Numbered from the stretch's first letter, positions 51,301 to 54,799 are shown. The stretch is DNA of 64,000 nucleotides from Holothuria scabra (GCA_037179385.1 CM074195.1:13615887-13679886), one strand, 5' to 3'. Program-made: numbers and translations. Notes: generated by a model from the sequence alone, not told the origin.

Positions 51301-51718
51301 AGGCCTAGGTCCCATAAGTTGCCCTGTAGGCTGTAGCTAATCAAAAACCCACGGGAAACAAAAAGCAAACCACCAACACCTGACAAGCCCAGAAAGATTA
51401 CTGGGGAAAGGTATGCCTGTGTGTAGGCTTAGCCTAGCCTTCACAGGCACCGTCGTCAAACTTGAAACGGCGTTACAATGTTAAACTCATTGAGTCATTT
51501 TCAATTTAGGCTAACGTTAGGCTATAGTATAGGCCTAGCCTAGGGTCTACAGTACTGACGTAACTGCAACCGCACTGTCCTCCCGCACTGAGACTGTGCT
51601 AACGTACCCTAGATAATTTCTATCAAACTTTGTCCATACTTACTTGATTTTCCTTTACAATTTCGCTCAAGCATGGATATCTTTCACTTATCCATCGGTA
51701 AAACTTCGGAACACCCAT
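1..51718 (-). CDS. XRN1: XRN1 5'-3' exoribonuclease gene, 30 coding exons, 3' end outside window
   Basis: The gene encodes the processive cytoplasmic 5'-to-3' exoribonuclease that degrades decapped, 5'-monophosphorylated mRNA. Exons, in order: 51644-51718, 40794-40925, 40143-40243, 38526-38733, 36871-36981, 35796-35969, 34892-35054, 33636-33703, 33276-33401, 32668-32812, 29112-29208, 27772-27861, 24930-25086, 23168-23287, 22666-22835, 21247-21373, 19355-19447, 18458-18693, 17539-17613, 16692-16893, 11268-11354, 10022-10137, 9128-9298, 7961-8171, 6903-6962, 5846-5978, 2848-3401, 1358-2014, 748-898 and 1-342. All borders are GT/AG and phases join without a break, giving 5152 nt or about 1717 codons. 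The nuclease core shows Asp35, His41, Asp86, Lys93, Gln97, Arg100, Arg101, Glu176, Glu178, Asp206, Asp208 and Asp291 (human Asp292). The nuclear paralogue XRN2/Rat1 is excluded by the XRN1-type N-terminus and the long post-core region with D1-D4 and SH3-like modules. Transcript structure is inferred from splice signals and homology, not from RNA. Confidence 0.97.
343..1357. other. XRN1 introns 28 and 29, nothing further seen
   Basis: Apart from exon 29 (748-898), these are short introns of 405 and 459 bp. The second contains a G-rich run near 1094-1140. I see no gene, RNA gene or transposon end. Confidence 0.7.
748..898 (-). CDS. XRN1: XRN1 exon 29 (residues 1554-1604)
   Basis: It encodes [20 protein letters not shown] and VEELL, comparable to the VTELSRICSLVGMPQPDF segment of human XRN1. 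The acceptor CACTTCAG and donor C/GTAAGA give phase 0 in and 1 out, which fits exon 30. Confidence 0.85.
1358..2014 (-). CDS. XRN1: XRN1 exon 28 (residues 1335-1553), disordered tail
   Basis: A 657-nt open exon in phase 0 at both ends. It begins [20 protein letters not shown] and continues with Ser-, Glu- and Lys-rich sequence including NDVWQKLK, the counterpart of the FCNIWQSLQ motif in the human tail. Acceptor TATCTCTAG, donor AAG/GTTAGT. Little of this tail is conserved beyond that motif. Confidence 0.9.
2848..3401 (-). CDS. XRN1: XRN1 exon 27 (residues 1150-1334), SH3-like end and repeat-bearing tail
   Basis: It opens with [20 protein letters not shown], closing the SH3-like module, then LAVVKPQP. 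After that the protein becomes a low-complexity tail rich in Gln, Arg and Ser. Four 16-residue repeats of the type [16 protein letters not shown] occupy about residues 1255-1317. The donor AGG/GTATGT keeps phase 0. Confidence 0.93.
2899..3087 (-). repeat. 48-bp coding tandem repeat in XRN1 exon 27
   Basis: Four in-frame copies of a 48-bp unit encode 16-residue repeats rich in Arg, Ser, Gln and Pro. Copy-to-copy changes are mostly single residues (Thr/Ala/Ile, His/Asn), and the last copy has drifted most. The unit length is a multiple of three, so expansions keep the frame. Confidence 0.9.
3402..5845. other. XRN1 intron 26, unannotated
   Basis: This 2.4-kb AT-rich intron has no convincing ORF. 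The stretch around 3950-4060 weakly resembles the right arm of the inverted-repeat element at 13085-13375 (TCAGGTTTT...GAC, then TAAG.GCT.TTTC.TATAAT), so an old copy may be present. Confidence 0.4.
5846..5978 (-). CDS. XRN1: XRN1 exon 26 (residues 1106-1150), SH3-like start
   Basis: It encodes [20 protein letters not shown] then [10 protein letters not shown]. This matches the F.LFDRVVNVRENFSVPVGLRGTIIGI block of the SH3-like fold. It ends in phase 1. Confidence 0.96.
5979..7960. other. XRN1 introns 24 and 25, nothing recognised
   Basis: Around the small exon 25 these introns are ordinary AT-rich sequence with a short G run near 7660. I see no transposon end or RNA gene. Confidence 0.5.
6903..6962 (-). 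CDS. XRN1: XRN1 exon 25 (residues 1086-1105)
   Basis: A 60-nt microexon encoding [20 protein letters not shown]. It matches the basic K..VRV.VKPHLLYRP block that leads into the SH3-like module. It is in phase 0 on both sides; the donor is AGG/GTAAGT. Confidence 0.94.
7961..8171 (-). CDS. XRN1: XRN1 exon 24 (residues 1015-1085)
   Basis: It encodes [20 protein letters not shown] followed by SDVFGD and a charged helical stretch ending LIQEQVYQ. It matches the PELF.....QEDVFYEDD block. Splice sites are CTTTTCAAG and CAG/GTACAT. Confidence 0.95.
8550..8715 (+). repeat. Dispersed repeat copy in XRN1 intron 23
   Basis: The stretch TGATTGGCTCTTGAGAGTCA plus a second block TTTACCTTGAATATG...GTCCTAAAATAT recurs, inverted, at 56835-56960. 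The first block alone recurs at 56115-56185. The shared order of two blocks shows one repeat family, class unknown. Confidence 0.7.
9128..9298 (-). CDS. XRN1: XRN1 exon 23 (residues 958-1015)
   Basis: It encodes [20 protein letters not shown] then [14 protein letters not shown], an almost invariant XRN1 block ([18 protein letters not shown]). The acceptor ATCACAG joins in phase to exon 22. The donor is GAG/GTAAGC. Confidence 0.97.
9685..10015 (-). repeat. Minisatellite built from the exon 22 donor junction
   Basis: About six copies of a roughly 55-bp unit sit immediately after exon 22 in the intron. Read on the minus strand, each copy repeats AGGGG(C/G)(C)ACCCC(A)A followed by GGTATGTATGG or AATATGTATGG. 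This matches the last coding bases and donor of exon 22 (10022-10050). Copies alternate between a form with an intact GGTATG donor and a form where it is AATATG, so the true unit is a dimer of about 110 bp. The long open frames here are by-products of the repeat. Confidence 0.85.
10022..10137 (-). CDS. XRN1: XRN1 exon 22 (residues 920-958)
   Basis: It encodes [20 protein letters not shown], then [18 protein letters not shown], matching the Y.P..VLA..LGVSG..VSRFTGS.FI block. The acceptor is CACTCTAG and the donor AAG/GTATGA. Its last bases and donor are the source of the adjacent intronic minisatellite. Confidence 0.95.
10495..11125. repeat. Minisatellite of about 38-45 bp in XRN1 intron 21
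   Basis: Some 14 copies carry the core GATATCATGCATATCAAGTG followed by variable AAGTGATCCTTCAGATTTA-type sequence. The core GATATCATGCATATC is nearly self-complementary. Array length is about 630 bp, in the intron between exons 21 and 22. Confidence 0.9.
11268..11354 (-). CDS. XRN1: XRN1 exon 21 (residues 891-919)
   Basis: It encodes [19 protein letters not shown] and [10 protein letters not shown], matching the I.VIFSIP.EPNL block of the D2/D3 region. It is 87 nt in phase 0. Intron 20 before it is 4.4 kb and intron 21 after it holds a minisatellite. Confidence 0.94.
12822..12854. repeat. Perfect 33-bp hairpin
   Basis: Two 16-bp arms (ATGGTACTGGTATAAC and its exact complement) are separated by a single T. 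It lies in intron 20 with no surrounding gene. Confidence 0.85.
13085..13375. mobile_element. Foldback MITE, about 290 bp, XRN1 intron 20
   Basis: Arms of about 115 bp are inverted copies of each other. Both outer ends read TACATTA..ATGAAA followed by GCCCTTACTAAAA, and both inner parts contain ACAGTCTAAA, TTTTGGG, GTCAGGTTT and AGCCACTCCAA. No coding capacity. Terminal target duplication is not clear. Confidence 0.75.
13950..14110 (+). repeat. Dispersed repeat, partner of 55850-56045
   Basis: Shares ACTGTAATTTGAATAGTACA, CAATGATATCACAAA, and AGGAATGTCCTACGAAGAT with the intergenic copy at 55850-56045, at the same spacing. Confidence 0.65.
14453..16501. mobile_element. hAT-type non-autonomous element, 2.05 kb
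   Basis: Terminal inverted repeats start TAGGGGTGCACCGGATTT. The flanks carry a perfect 8-bp target duplication, GACCCAAC, at 14445-14452 and 16502-16509. The subterminal DNA is full of short CCGGATTT/AATCCGG repeats, as is common for transposase binding in hAT elements. No transposase frame is visible. It sits inside XRN1 intron 20 and hosts a nested inverted repeat at 15061-15419. Confidence 0.9.
15061..15419. mobile_element. Nested inverted-repeat element inside the hAT copy
   Basis: Arms of about 110 bp face each other: both start CCTATTTA, then TGTAATTC, CCTGCAAG, GGCA and end in AGCTCTTCCT. The length is about 359 bp. It lies wholly inside the 14453-16501 element, so it either inserted later or is part of that element's fold. 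Confidence 0.7.
16692..16893 (-). CDS. XRN1: XRN1 exon 20 (residues 823-890)
   Basis: It encodes [36 protein letters not shown] and [15 protein letters not shown]. These match LEKQW, VKDIRAFDSRF and FMLGTPYYG of other XRN1 proteins. The donor AAG/GTTTGT is weaker than most in this gene. Confidence 0.95.
17195..17290 (-). mobile_element. tRNA-derived SINE fragment
   Basis: On the minus strand, ACAGGGTTTGATTCCTGGC matches a pol III B box within a typical SINE head, followed by CTGGGTTAAAGTC. The A box half is not evident, so the copy is 5'-truncated. It lies in XRN1 intron 19. Confidence 0.5.
17539..17613 (-). CDS. XRN1: XRN1 exon 19 (residues 798-823)
   Basis: It encodes [20 protein letters not shown] then LLGRK, corresponding to the HYLRRKGIIINETSAVVYA block. 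It is a short 75-nt exon, phase 2 in and 2 out, with donor AA/GTAAGT. Confidence 0.94.
18458..18693 (-). CDS. XRN1: XRN1 exon 18 (residues 720-798), D1 region
   Basis: It encodes [20 protein letters not shown] then [10 protein letters not shown], matching the LGKSVFVNWPHLEEARVVAVSD block of the Tudor/PAZ-like D1 module. The acceptor could be TTAAAG (chosen, high end 18693) or the CAAG four bases later; the first keeps phase 0. Confidence 0.92.
19355..19447 (-). CDS. XRN1: XRN1 exon 17 (residues 689-719)
   Basis: It encodes [20 protein letters not shown] followed by [11 protein letters not shown]. This matches the GVQVFQQSSRGENM block of human XRN1. It is 93 nt in phase 0, with donor AAG/GTAAGT. 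Confidence 0.95.
19448..21246. other. XRN1 intron 16, simple repeats only
   Basis: It contains a C run of about 17 at 19861-19877 and a T run of about 23 at 20649-20671. The rest is AT-rich sequence without a recognisable gene or complete element. Confidence 0.6.
21247..21373 (-). CDS. XRN1: XRN1 exon 16 (residues 646-688)
   Basis: It encodes [19 protein letters not shown] and [14 protein letters not shown]; the GFPTL(K/H)H block is diagnostic for XRN1. The acceptor is CATACAG and the donor ACA/GTAAGT. Confidence 0.95.
21611..21896. mobile_element. hAT-type MITE, 286 bp, XRN1 intron 15
   Basis: A perfect 8-bp duplication, GATGTAGG, flanks it at 21603-21610 and 21897-21904. Ends share ATGGGC as a short inverted repeat. 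Just inside both ends lie C/G runs of 10 to 15, and the centre has CCATTTCCGG and CGCGCGC motifs also seen in elements right of 53 kb. Confidence 0.8.
22666..22835 (-). CDS. XRN1: XRN1 exon 15 (residues 590-646)
   Basis: It begins [18 protein letters not shown], continuing the IPFIDEKRLLEAM motif across the intron, then [18 protein letters not shown]. It ends in phase 2 at AA/GTAAGT. It leads into the D1 module that follows the nuclease core. Confidence 0.96.
23168..23287 (-). CDS. XRN1: XRN1 exon 14 (residues 550-589)
   Basis: It encodes [18 protein letters not shown] and [19 protein letters not shown], the end of conserved region 2. The acceptor is GTTTGTAG. A degenerate second copy of this acceptor plus the exon start lies at 23591-23612 (see findings). 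Confidence 0.97.
23270..23860. repeat. Tandem duplication of about 310-320 bp spanning the exon 14 acceptor
   Basis: The segment from TCTCTGAACAT at 23271, through TTGTCTGACTTGGCTGT and CCATCAAATTTTACTTC, recurs at 23591-23860. The first copy contains the true acceptor and first bases of exon 14. The second, further upstream in the gene, keeps a degenerate version (TTATAG then CCTTCAATGTTCAGAG on the minus strand). A TA microsatellite at 23333-23357 is present only in the first copy. Confidence 0.85.
23333..23357. repeat. (TA)n microsatellite
   Basis: About 12 uninterrupted TA dinucleotides in XRN1 intron 13. Confidence 0.95.
24013..24250 (-). mobile_element. tRNA-derived SINE with (CTAA)n tail
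   Basis: On the minus strand the head contains an A box-like TAACAGTAAGAGCATCC and a B box GGTTCGCTTCC about 35 bases later. An unrelated body follows, and the 3' end is five CTAA repeats. Flanking direct repeats of about 17 bp start CAGTGAG (23996-24012 and 24251-24267, 13 of 17 identical), as expected for LINE-driven insertion. It is a SINE and not a tRNA gene: the acceptor stem does not pair. Confidence 0.85.
24600..24692 (-). repeat. Dispersed repeat, inverted partner of 28722-28806
   Basis: Reverse-complemented, it reads GTTGGGAGAATTGGAACTGT with flanking AGACAGATGTGGGA, matching 28722-28806 (ATGAGAATTGGAACTGTTTG, AGACAGTTGTGGGA). Two diverged copies of one family lie in neighbouring XRN1 introns in opposite orientation. 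Confidence 0.65.
24930..25086 (-). CDS. XRN1: XRN1 exon 13 (residues 497-549)
   Basis: It encodes [13 protein letters not shown], then [20 protein letters not shown]. These are near-invariant XRN family blocks of conserved region 2. The donor CAG/GTAAGT is a perfect match to consensus. Confidence 0.97.
25240..26025. repeat. 69-bp minisatellite in XRN1 intron 12
   Basis: The landmark CAATTCACTCATGTTACTTT recurs every 69 bp from about 25337 to 25889, nine times. The unit is itself built of GTTACTYTGAGGTT-like subrepeats. Two unit variants, CCTCTTAGG and ACTCTGAGG, occur in blocks. The edges are degenerate. Confidence 0.92.
26428..27491. repeat. Direct 24-bp repeats bounding a 1-kb segment
   Basis: AGACTTGAGACTT(A/G)CTTGAG-type sequence occurs at 26428-26451 and in the same orientation at 27468-27491. 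This GACTTGAGACTT composition is usual for subterminal parts of small DNA transposons. I could not define ends or a target duplication, and frames between them show no known domain. Confidence 0.4.
27772..27861 (-). CDS. XRN1: XRN1 exon 12 (residues 467-497)
   Basis: It encodes [20 protein letters not shown] and then YYNGCQSWS. This is the start of conserved region 2, whose aromatic residues help shape the nuclease channel. The donor is TG/GTGAGT in phase 2. Confidence 0.96.
28722..28806 (+). repeat. Dispersed repeat, partner of 24600-24692
   Basis: Second copy of the repeat described at 24600-24692, on the opposite strand, in XRN1 intron 11. Confidence 0.6.
29112..29208 (-). CDS. XRN1: XRN1 exon 11 (residues 435-467)
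   Basis: It encodes [20 protein letters not shown] and [12 protein letters not shown], aligning with the end of the linker where human XRN1 has its Arg-Tyr-Tyr segment. Phases are 1 in and 2 out. The intron before it carries a LINE remnant. Confidence 0.92.
29328..31300 (-). pseudogene. L2/CR1-like LINE remnant, reverse transcriptase core deleted
   Basis: Going down the minus strand, 31300-30740 encodes the second half of an AP-type endonuclease ([28 protein letters not shown] and VSDHLLV). 30575-30035 continues the linker, and 30069-29860 begins the reverse transcriptase ([10 protein letters not shown]..., [25 protein letters not shown]). The reading then jumps to the C-terminal domain ([20 protein letters not shown] ... 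[13 protein letters not shown]). The palm motifs including the (Y/F)ADD box are absent. A frameshift lies near 30600 and the endonuclease GDFN is GNFN. The 3' end has GGCGCTATATAAG and (ATT)n. It sits sense with XRN1 in intron 11 and cannot encode an active protein. Confidence 0.85.
31590..31685 (-). mobile_element. tRNA-derived SINE head
   Basis: On the minus strand, TGGTCAAGTGGAGAGAGCAC resembles an A box region, and GGAGTTTGACTCCTGGC a B box, at tRNA-like spacing. The body continues toward 31500. It is located in intron 10, after exon 11, behind the LINE remnant. Confidence 0.65.
32297..32640 (-). repeat. 31-bp minisatellite next to exon 10
   Basis: About eleven copies of a G-rich 31-bp unit; on the plus strand the core is CTCCTTCATGTGAGGGGGAG then GGCTGAAACAT. 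It starts about 30 bp from the exon 10 donor. On the transcribed strand each unit contains TTTCAGCCCTCCCCCTCAC, so it carries repeated TTTCAG trinucleotide-type acceptor look-alikes. Confidence 0.9.
32668..32812 (-). CDS. XRN1: XRN1 exon 10 (residues 387-435), acidic linker
   Basis: It encodes [20 protein letters not shown] and a Glu/Asp-rich stretch ending MEFS. It belongs to the poorly conserved linker, so the call rests on open frame, phase fit (0 to 1) and good splice sites. A 31-bp minisatellite begins only about 30 bp past its donor. Confidence 0.88.
33276..33401 (-). CDS. XRN1: XRN1 exon 9 (residues 345-386), charged linker
   Basis: It encodes [20 protein letters not shown] followed by a lysine- and arginine-rich helix. 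It is the start of the variable linker between the two conserved nuclease regions. The phase is 0 at both ends; the donor is AGG/GTAAAT. Confidence 0.92.
33636..33703 (-). CDS. XRN1: XRN1 exon 8 (residues 322-344)
   Basis: A short exon of 68 nt encoding [20 protein letters not shown], matching the GYIN..G.L...RFE..L block at the end of conserved region 1. The acceptor has eight T then ATCAG; the donor is AAG/GTGAGT. Confidence 0.95.
34425..34475 (+). mobile_element. Possible SINE B-box fragment
   Basis: GGGTTTGGTTCCTGGCTGTG is close to the B-box segment of the SINE piece at 17195-17290. No A box or tail is visible, so this is weak. Confidence 0.3.
34892..35054 (-). CDS. XRN1: XRN1 exon 7 (residues 268-322)
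   Basis: It contains [18 protein letters not shown]. The Asp in VGNDF is the last catalytic acid, residue 291 here against 292 in human, because of a one-residue gap. It ends in phase 1 at G/GTGAGT. Confidence 0.96.
35796..35969 (-). CDS. XRN1: XRN1 exon 6 (residues 210-267)
   Basis: It encodes [19 protein letters not shown] then [18 protein letters not shown], typical XRN1 sequence after the catalytic DAD motif. The acceptor has a run of eight T then CCAG. The donor is AAG/GTATTT. Confidence 0.96.
36871..36981 (-). CDS. XRN1: XRN1 exon 5 (residues 173-209)
   Basis: It holds [18 protein letters not shown] and ends in YGLDADL, giving four metal-binding acids: Glu176, Glu178, Asp206 and Asp208. 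It is 111 nt in phase 0 with acceptor TTCAAACAG and donor TTG/GTAGAT. Confidence 0.97.
37273..38349. mobile_element. hAT-type non-autonomous element, 1.08 kb, XRN1 intron 4
   Basis: Both ends begin TAGGGCTG (left continues CAACGGTTA, right TACACTTTCGGTTAA). A near-perfect 8-bp target duplication flanks it: CTGTACAC at 37265-37272 and CTTTACAC at 38350-38357. The inner sequence includes CGGTTAATAAAATCCGTTAC near the right end. No transposase domain is seen. Confidence 0.82.
38526..38733 (-). CDS. XRN1: XRN1 exon 4 (residues 103-172)
   Basis: It reads [30 protein letters not shown] and RVYLSGHE, all conserved XRN1 blocks of the first conserved region. The acceptor is TTTTTAG and the donor GAG/GTAAC. 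Joined to exon 3 it restores an Arg codon. Confidence 0.97.
40143..40243 (-). CDS. XRN1: XRN1 exon 3 (residues 70-103)
   Basis: It contains [20 protein letters not shown]. Asp86 is a metal ligand, and Lys93, Gln97, Arg100 and Arg101 form the pocket that selects a 5' monophosphate and excludes capped RNA. The exon ends in phase 2. Confidence 0.97.
40794..40925 (-). CDS. XRN1: XRN1 exon 2 (residues 26-69)
   Basis: It encodes [20 protein letters not shown] and onward. This carries catalytic Asp35 in LYLDMNG and His41, which stacks on the first base of the substrate. The acceptor is TTTACAG and the donor GAG/GTATTT. It is separated from exon 1 by the 10.7-kb intron 1. Confidence 0.97.
41225..42130. 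repeat. Low-copy repeat segment with G-rich block, XRN1 intron 1
   Basis: GGGCACAGCCATT..., GGGCATTATGGCAA and GGGCACAAAGGCA motifs near 41236-41340 recur as GGGCACAGCAGCC and GGGCATCACGGCAA near 42025-42110. A very G-rich stretch, GGGGGGAGACGGGG repeated, lies at 41598-41690. This is probably a decayed DNA transposon; ends not resolved. Confidence 0.35.
42225..42530 (-). pseudogene. LINE C-terminal relic
   Basis: The minus strand encodes, with frame breaks, a tail of the type [20 protein letters not shown] followed by AVRD.NLL and QFKNFV. This matches the H.Y....T..YKYSFFPRTIRDWN block found at the C-terminus of Jockey/RTE-like retrotransposon proteins. Stops interrupt it. Confidence 0.65.
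44201..44791. mobile_element. Inverted-repeat DNA element, about 590 bp, XRN1 intron 1
   Basis: The left end GGGGGATACTAAAATC(T)GTGACG is inverted at the right as CAGGGATCGTCTAAAATCCG plus TGACG. A short duplication ATATTC flanks both ends (44195-44200 and 44792-44797). The interior is rich in GTCACG/CGTGAC repeats. No coding capacity. Confidence 0.6.
45612..48170 (+). pseudogene. CR1/Jockey-like LINE copy with reverse transcriptase, 5'-truncated and broken
   Basis: In pieces it encodes a post-endonuclease linker ([20 protein letters not shown]), then [20 protein letters not shown], then reverse transcriptase: [46 protein letters not shown] (motif A, via a frameshift near 46985), [19 protein letters not shown], and the catalytic [10 protein letters not shown] at about 47280-47310. 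The C-terminal part runs to a stop near 48091. The endonuclease is missing, there are frameshifts near 46340 and 46985, and nonsense codons near 47390 and 47988. A 353-bp element splits the linker at 45805-46158. It lies antisense to XRN1 in intron 1. Confidence 0.87.
45805..46158. mobile_element. MITE inserted inside the LINE ORF
   Basis: It is bounded by perfect 14-bp inverted repeats, GGCTCATTGAGTTG at 45806-45819 and the complement at 46144-46157. It interrupts the LINE reading between ...CIPLK and [12 protein letters not shown]. Flanks CTTAAAG and CTTTAAG look like a diverged 7-bp target duplication. There is no coding content. Confidence 0.8.
48176..49315. mobile_element. Foldback element with 16-bp-repeat arms (TU-like)
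   Basis: The left arm (48176-48303) is eight copies of a 16-bp unit, AACCAACTCGTCCCCA or its AGCCAAGTC variant. The right arm (49135-49315) is about eleven copies in the opposite orientation (TTGGGGACGAGTTGGT). The mirror symmetry continues about 15 bp past the arrays (CCCAATATGA). The 830-bp loop is very AT-rich and full of degenerate TTGCAAATATATTT/AACATATATTTT blocks. Sea-urchin TU elements are known to have long inverted ends built of about 15-bp tandem repeats; the resemblance is in architecture, not shown by alignment. Confidence 0.75.
49967..49990. repeat. 24-bp perfect palindrome, copy 1
   Basis: TGCCTACTCACG followed by its exact complement, centred on ACGCGT. The same palindrome is in the second 774-bp copy. 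Confidence 0.9.
50734..50757. repeat. 24-bp perfect palindrome, copy 2
   Basis: Identical to the palindrome at 49967-49990, while surrounding bases differ between the two copies at several points. Confidence 0.9.
50900..51255. repeat. Inverted-repeat segment with ATAAC microsatellite, near XRN1 start
   Basis: GCCCTCCTTTGCCCTTCAA at about 50910 is mirrored by TTGAAGGGCAAAGGAGGGC at 51233-51251, each flanked by TTATGTTATGTTA/(ATAAC)n sequence. This suggests a small DNA element of about 350 bp in intron 1. Around it (50930-51560) lie many AGGCCTA and AACGTTA words. Confidence 0.55.
51644..51718 (-). CDS. XRN1: XRN1 coding exon 1 (residues 1-25), start codon
   Basis: It begins [17 protein letters not shown], the invariant XRN1 N-terminus, so the ATG at 51718 is secure. 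The start context has G at -3 and G at +4. The donor is CAA/GTAAGT in phase 0. Eleven bases before the ATG lies TTTTCTTCAG, an acceptor-like string, so an upstream untranslated exon may exist. Confidence 0.96.
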
Positions 51719-52876
51719 CTCTGGCAGTCTGAAGAAAATAACGTTTTCGTAAAAGCAATGTTTGTTACGGTCACTTTGCCTCCTAGTCAACGGCGATTAT
51801 GCTTTGCATGCATGCTTATCGTACCCCAGGTCTATTCATACACTGTGTATAAAGAAACCGCCGCTTTTACCGCACGACCGGTTGACTGCTTGACGGACGT
51901 GTGTTACACGAACACCTAAATTGGATGCGTTCGTAATACCCACAGAGTTAATAATCGTCACCTGTTATGAGGGTTGAATAATCAGTCAGCTTGTGCAAGA
52001 GGGGATTTCATGACTCATTTTTTAGACTTTGTTTATCATGGGTGACTTGTCCTTTTTATCATGGGTGTCTCGGAAAATTTTTCATGCTGTGTAATAAATA
52101 TTTTGATTTTTTTGACTTGAGGTATACATAGTTCTGTTTCAATTCTCCGTCTGAATGTAACATTGAGGTCCTAAAATATGAAAAAATACCGTACTTTGAA
52201 GAGAAATGAGAAGAAAATTGTGTGCTGTTGTTTCAAAATAAGTTTTGAGTGACTGCTCTTGGCAAGTAATTCTTTGAAGTCCGAAAAACAAATTGTAGGT
52301 AACTCAAGGGGTTGTTGGGTCTACTAGGCCAATAAGACTATCCGTGGCACCTTGACTTCCATGGTAAGACAGCGATCCAGACCAGGCTATCCCAAGCTGT
52401 TATGGCGGAATGTATTCCCGTCTAACTCCCATCTTATAGGACATTCTTGAGCCGAGATATACTAAATTATAATGAAAACACTCAGTCCGTTGTAAAATTC
52501 AGTGTGACTTTCTTAGTCTCTTGTTGAACAACTCACATCTGCTTCGTTTGCTTTTAAATTGAACAATGTTTTTATGACCTTGAACACTTAATTGAAATGA
52601 GAAGAAGCATGAAGAAGAGCTAGTGTTGTTTCAAAATATATTTTGGGTAAAGTCCTAAACTCATAAAAGATACCGTACACCGGCGCCGTAATTTTATTTG
52701 CAGAATGTACCATCAAAATGCTTCCTCCGACTCCTGTTCCCCTGGTTTGCTTGCACTTGCGCAGAATAGTATTAGAATCCCTTCGACAGAGTTTTGTGAT
52801 CTGAAAGAAGTCACTTCAGACAGGTATCATTCTGATGTCATTCAGTACTACTGAAATTCAATCGGCACATCGATCA
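51719..52876. promoter_or_regulatory. Presumed XRN1 upstream region; includes an old repeat copy
   Basis: This is the stretch immediately 5' of the XRN1 start codon. I see no clear TATA box or CpG island, and the transcription start is not resolvable. At 52395-52465, inverted, lies TATCTCGGCTCAAGAATGTC-type sequence shared with 55850-56040. No other gene is visible. Confidence 0.4.
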
Positions 52877-54720
52877 CAGGGGTGGCGCCAGCGGTGCCCC
52901 CCCCCCCCCGTCGGGGAAGGTCGGCGGTAATTTCGCCGGGGAGACCTAAAATAAAAACACTTCAGTGAAATAATTAAAAGGAAAAAAAAGAAAAAAAAAA
53001 CTACCAGAACTGAAGTTACTGGACGGGTGAACATGTTCTTTGTTTGGAAACATATCGGAATCGATTTTCAATCTCTTCTTCTTTGCTCCGTTATACCTCA
53101 TTCCATGTACCTTGTCCTATCTCCTACCCTGTCGGGGAAGGACGGCATTTTCTTCGGGGAGGCCTAAAAATGAACGTAAAGGACTGGAAGTTACTGGATG
53201 GATGATTATGAACTGTTTTTTTTTTTTTTTTTTTTTTGGTTTTTGGACTCTTCTATTCAAATTTTTAACGGTATTTTAATGCCTATCTGAATCTGTTTTA
53301 ATAACTTCTTACTAGCTCTGCCATCCCTCATCCCATCTTCAATCCGCAAGGTCATGCTCCCGTCGGGGAAGGCTGCCGGCCTTTCCCCTGTTGTTGGGAA
53401 TACCCAGTTTCTTCGGGGAGCCTTTATCTTCATGAACACGGTTAACTGATAAAAAACAGAAAGAAAGGCCAAAATAACGACCGCTTCATTTCTAGTTACA
53501 ACTCTGGGAAATGCCATTCCGGCTACCTGAGCCCGGGTTAGGTTTTTTAACAATTTTTTGTACCCTCCGCACCAACTGATGGTGGCACTCAGCATTGATA
53601 GTATTTTGGTCGAACAGATTACTTAACATAACAAAGCATGCATGTAAATTATTTTTCGTTGTGGGGCAGTTTTATGAAGTGAAGATTTTATTGCGAAAGG
53701 AAGCTCGAAAGCTGACTTCTTAAATTCTAGTTTCGAACACGGAAAATGCCATTTCCTGCTGTTTGGGGGTTCTCAATTTTTCAAAAATTCCTGTGCGCTC
53801 GACTTAGACAGTCTTTCGGGGAGGATTACACTTTTCGGACAAAACCATTTCTGCTCCCTCCCAAACTGAAACGCTCCAGTACGCCTATGACAATATAATA
53901 AAATATGAAACTGAATATATGCGAAGCCAAACTTTTTCCTCGGGAGAATGTTCCAATATGGTCTGAGGGCCTGAATCTGCATGATGATATTCAGTAACCC
54001 CAACAAAACTACAGATCAACCCCTACTTGATTTTTTCTCATGAGAAAGTAACATTCTTCCAGAAAACGCCCAAACTGTCATAAGCTTTACAGTTTTTTCT
54101 CCAATATAAGCTTCATATTGTTAAAAGTGGCAAAATTTGCCAATTCCGAGGGATAATCCGTACAATAAATAACCAAAGTCAACTCTGTTAATCACCCGAC
54201 ATTCTACCTAATTTTGCTCTTGAAAGGCATAGAACTTAAAAAAGACAAATATTCATTATAACCTTACCAAAAAACCATTTTTTTTTCATTAAATTCCAAA
54301 ATTTCTCCAATACAATAAGCCCTTAATTTCAAATCTTCGTTCAAAAAGGGAAAAACTTTCCGGGCAAACTTGTACTTTTGTAGTCTCGTCTCGATTTAAC
54401 GCGTAACCTCAAAAGAATTTCAGCTGTCGCCTATCGTTTTTTTATTTTTGCCATATGAAGGACATATTCTTCAGTAGAGACACAATTTTTTTCATGGTAC
54501 TAACAAAAGCCAAATTTCTTTCAAAAAAAAAACTCCAGATTTTTAAGTATTTGTTAAAAAGAAAGCCCAAAATTTCGGCGCTACGCGCGCTTCAAATTCT
54601 GAAAAGTCACGTCCCACCGGAACATAACATCACCTTTGTCGGGGTCTTAAAATTCTGGTCCCCCTGTCGGCGAGCTTGCCCCCCCCCCCCCCCGTCGGGC
54701 AAATTTTGGCGCCACCCCTG
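52877..54720. mobile_element. hAT-type element, 1.84 kb, perfect target duplication
   Basis: Perfect 14-bp terminal inverted repeats, CAGGGGTGGCGCCA, are flanked by an exact 8-bp duplication, ATCGATCA (52869-52876 and 54721-54728). A C run of 13-14 followed by CGTCGGG lies inside each end. The module GTCGGGGAAGG...TCTTCGGGGAGGCCTAAAA recurs at about 52910, 53130, 53360 and in part 53815. There is no intact transposase; small frames are unconvincing. Confidence 0.92.
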
Positions 54721-54799
54721 ATCGATCACAAATAAGGCCACTAAGTTTTTGAATTTGTGTCGAGCCGTAATTTTCACATGTGTACTAGGGAAATCAATA

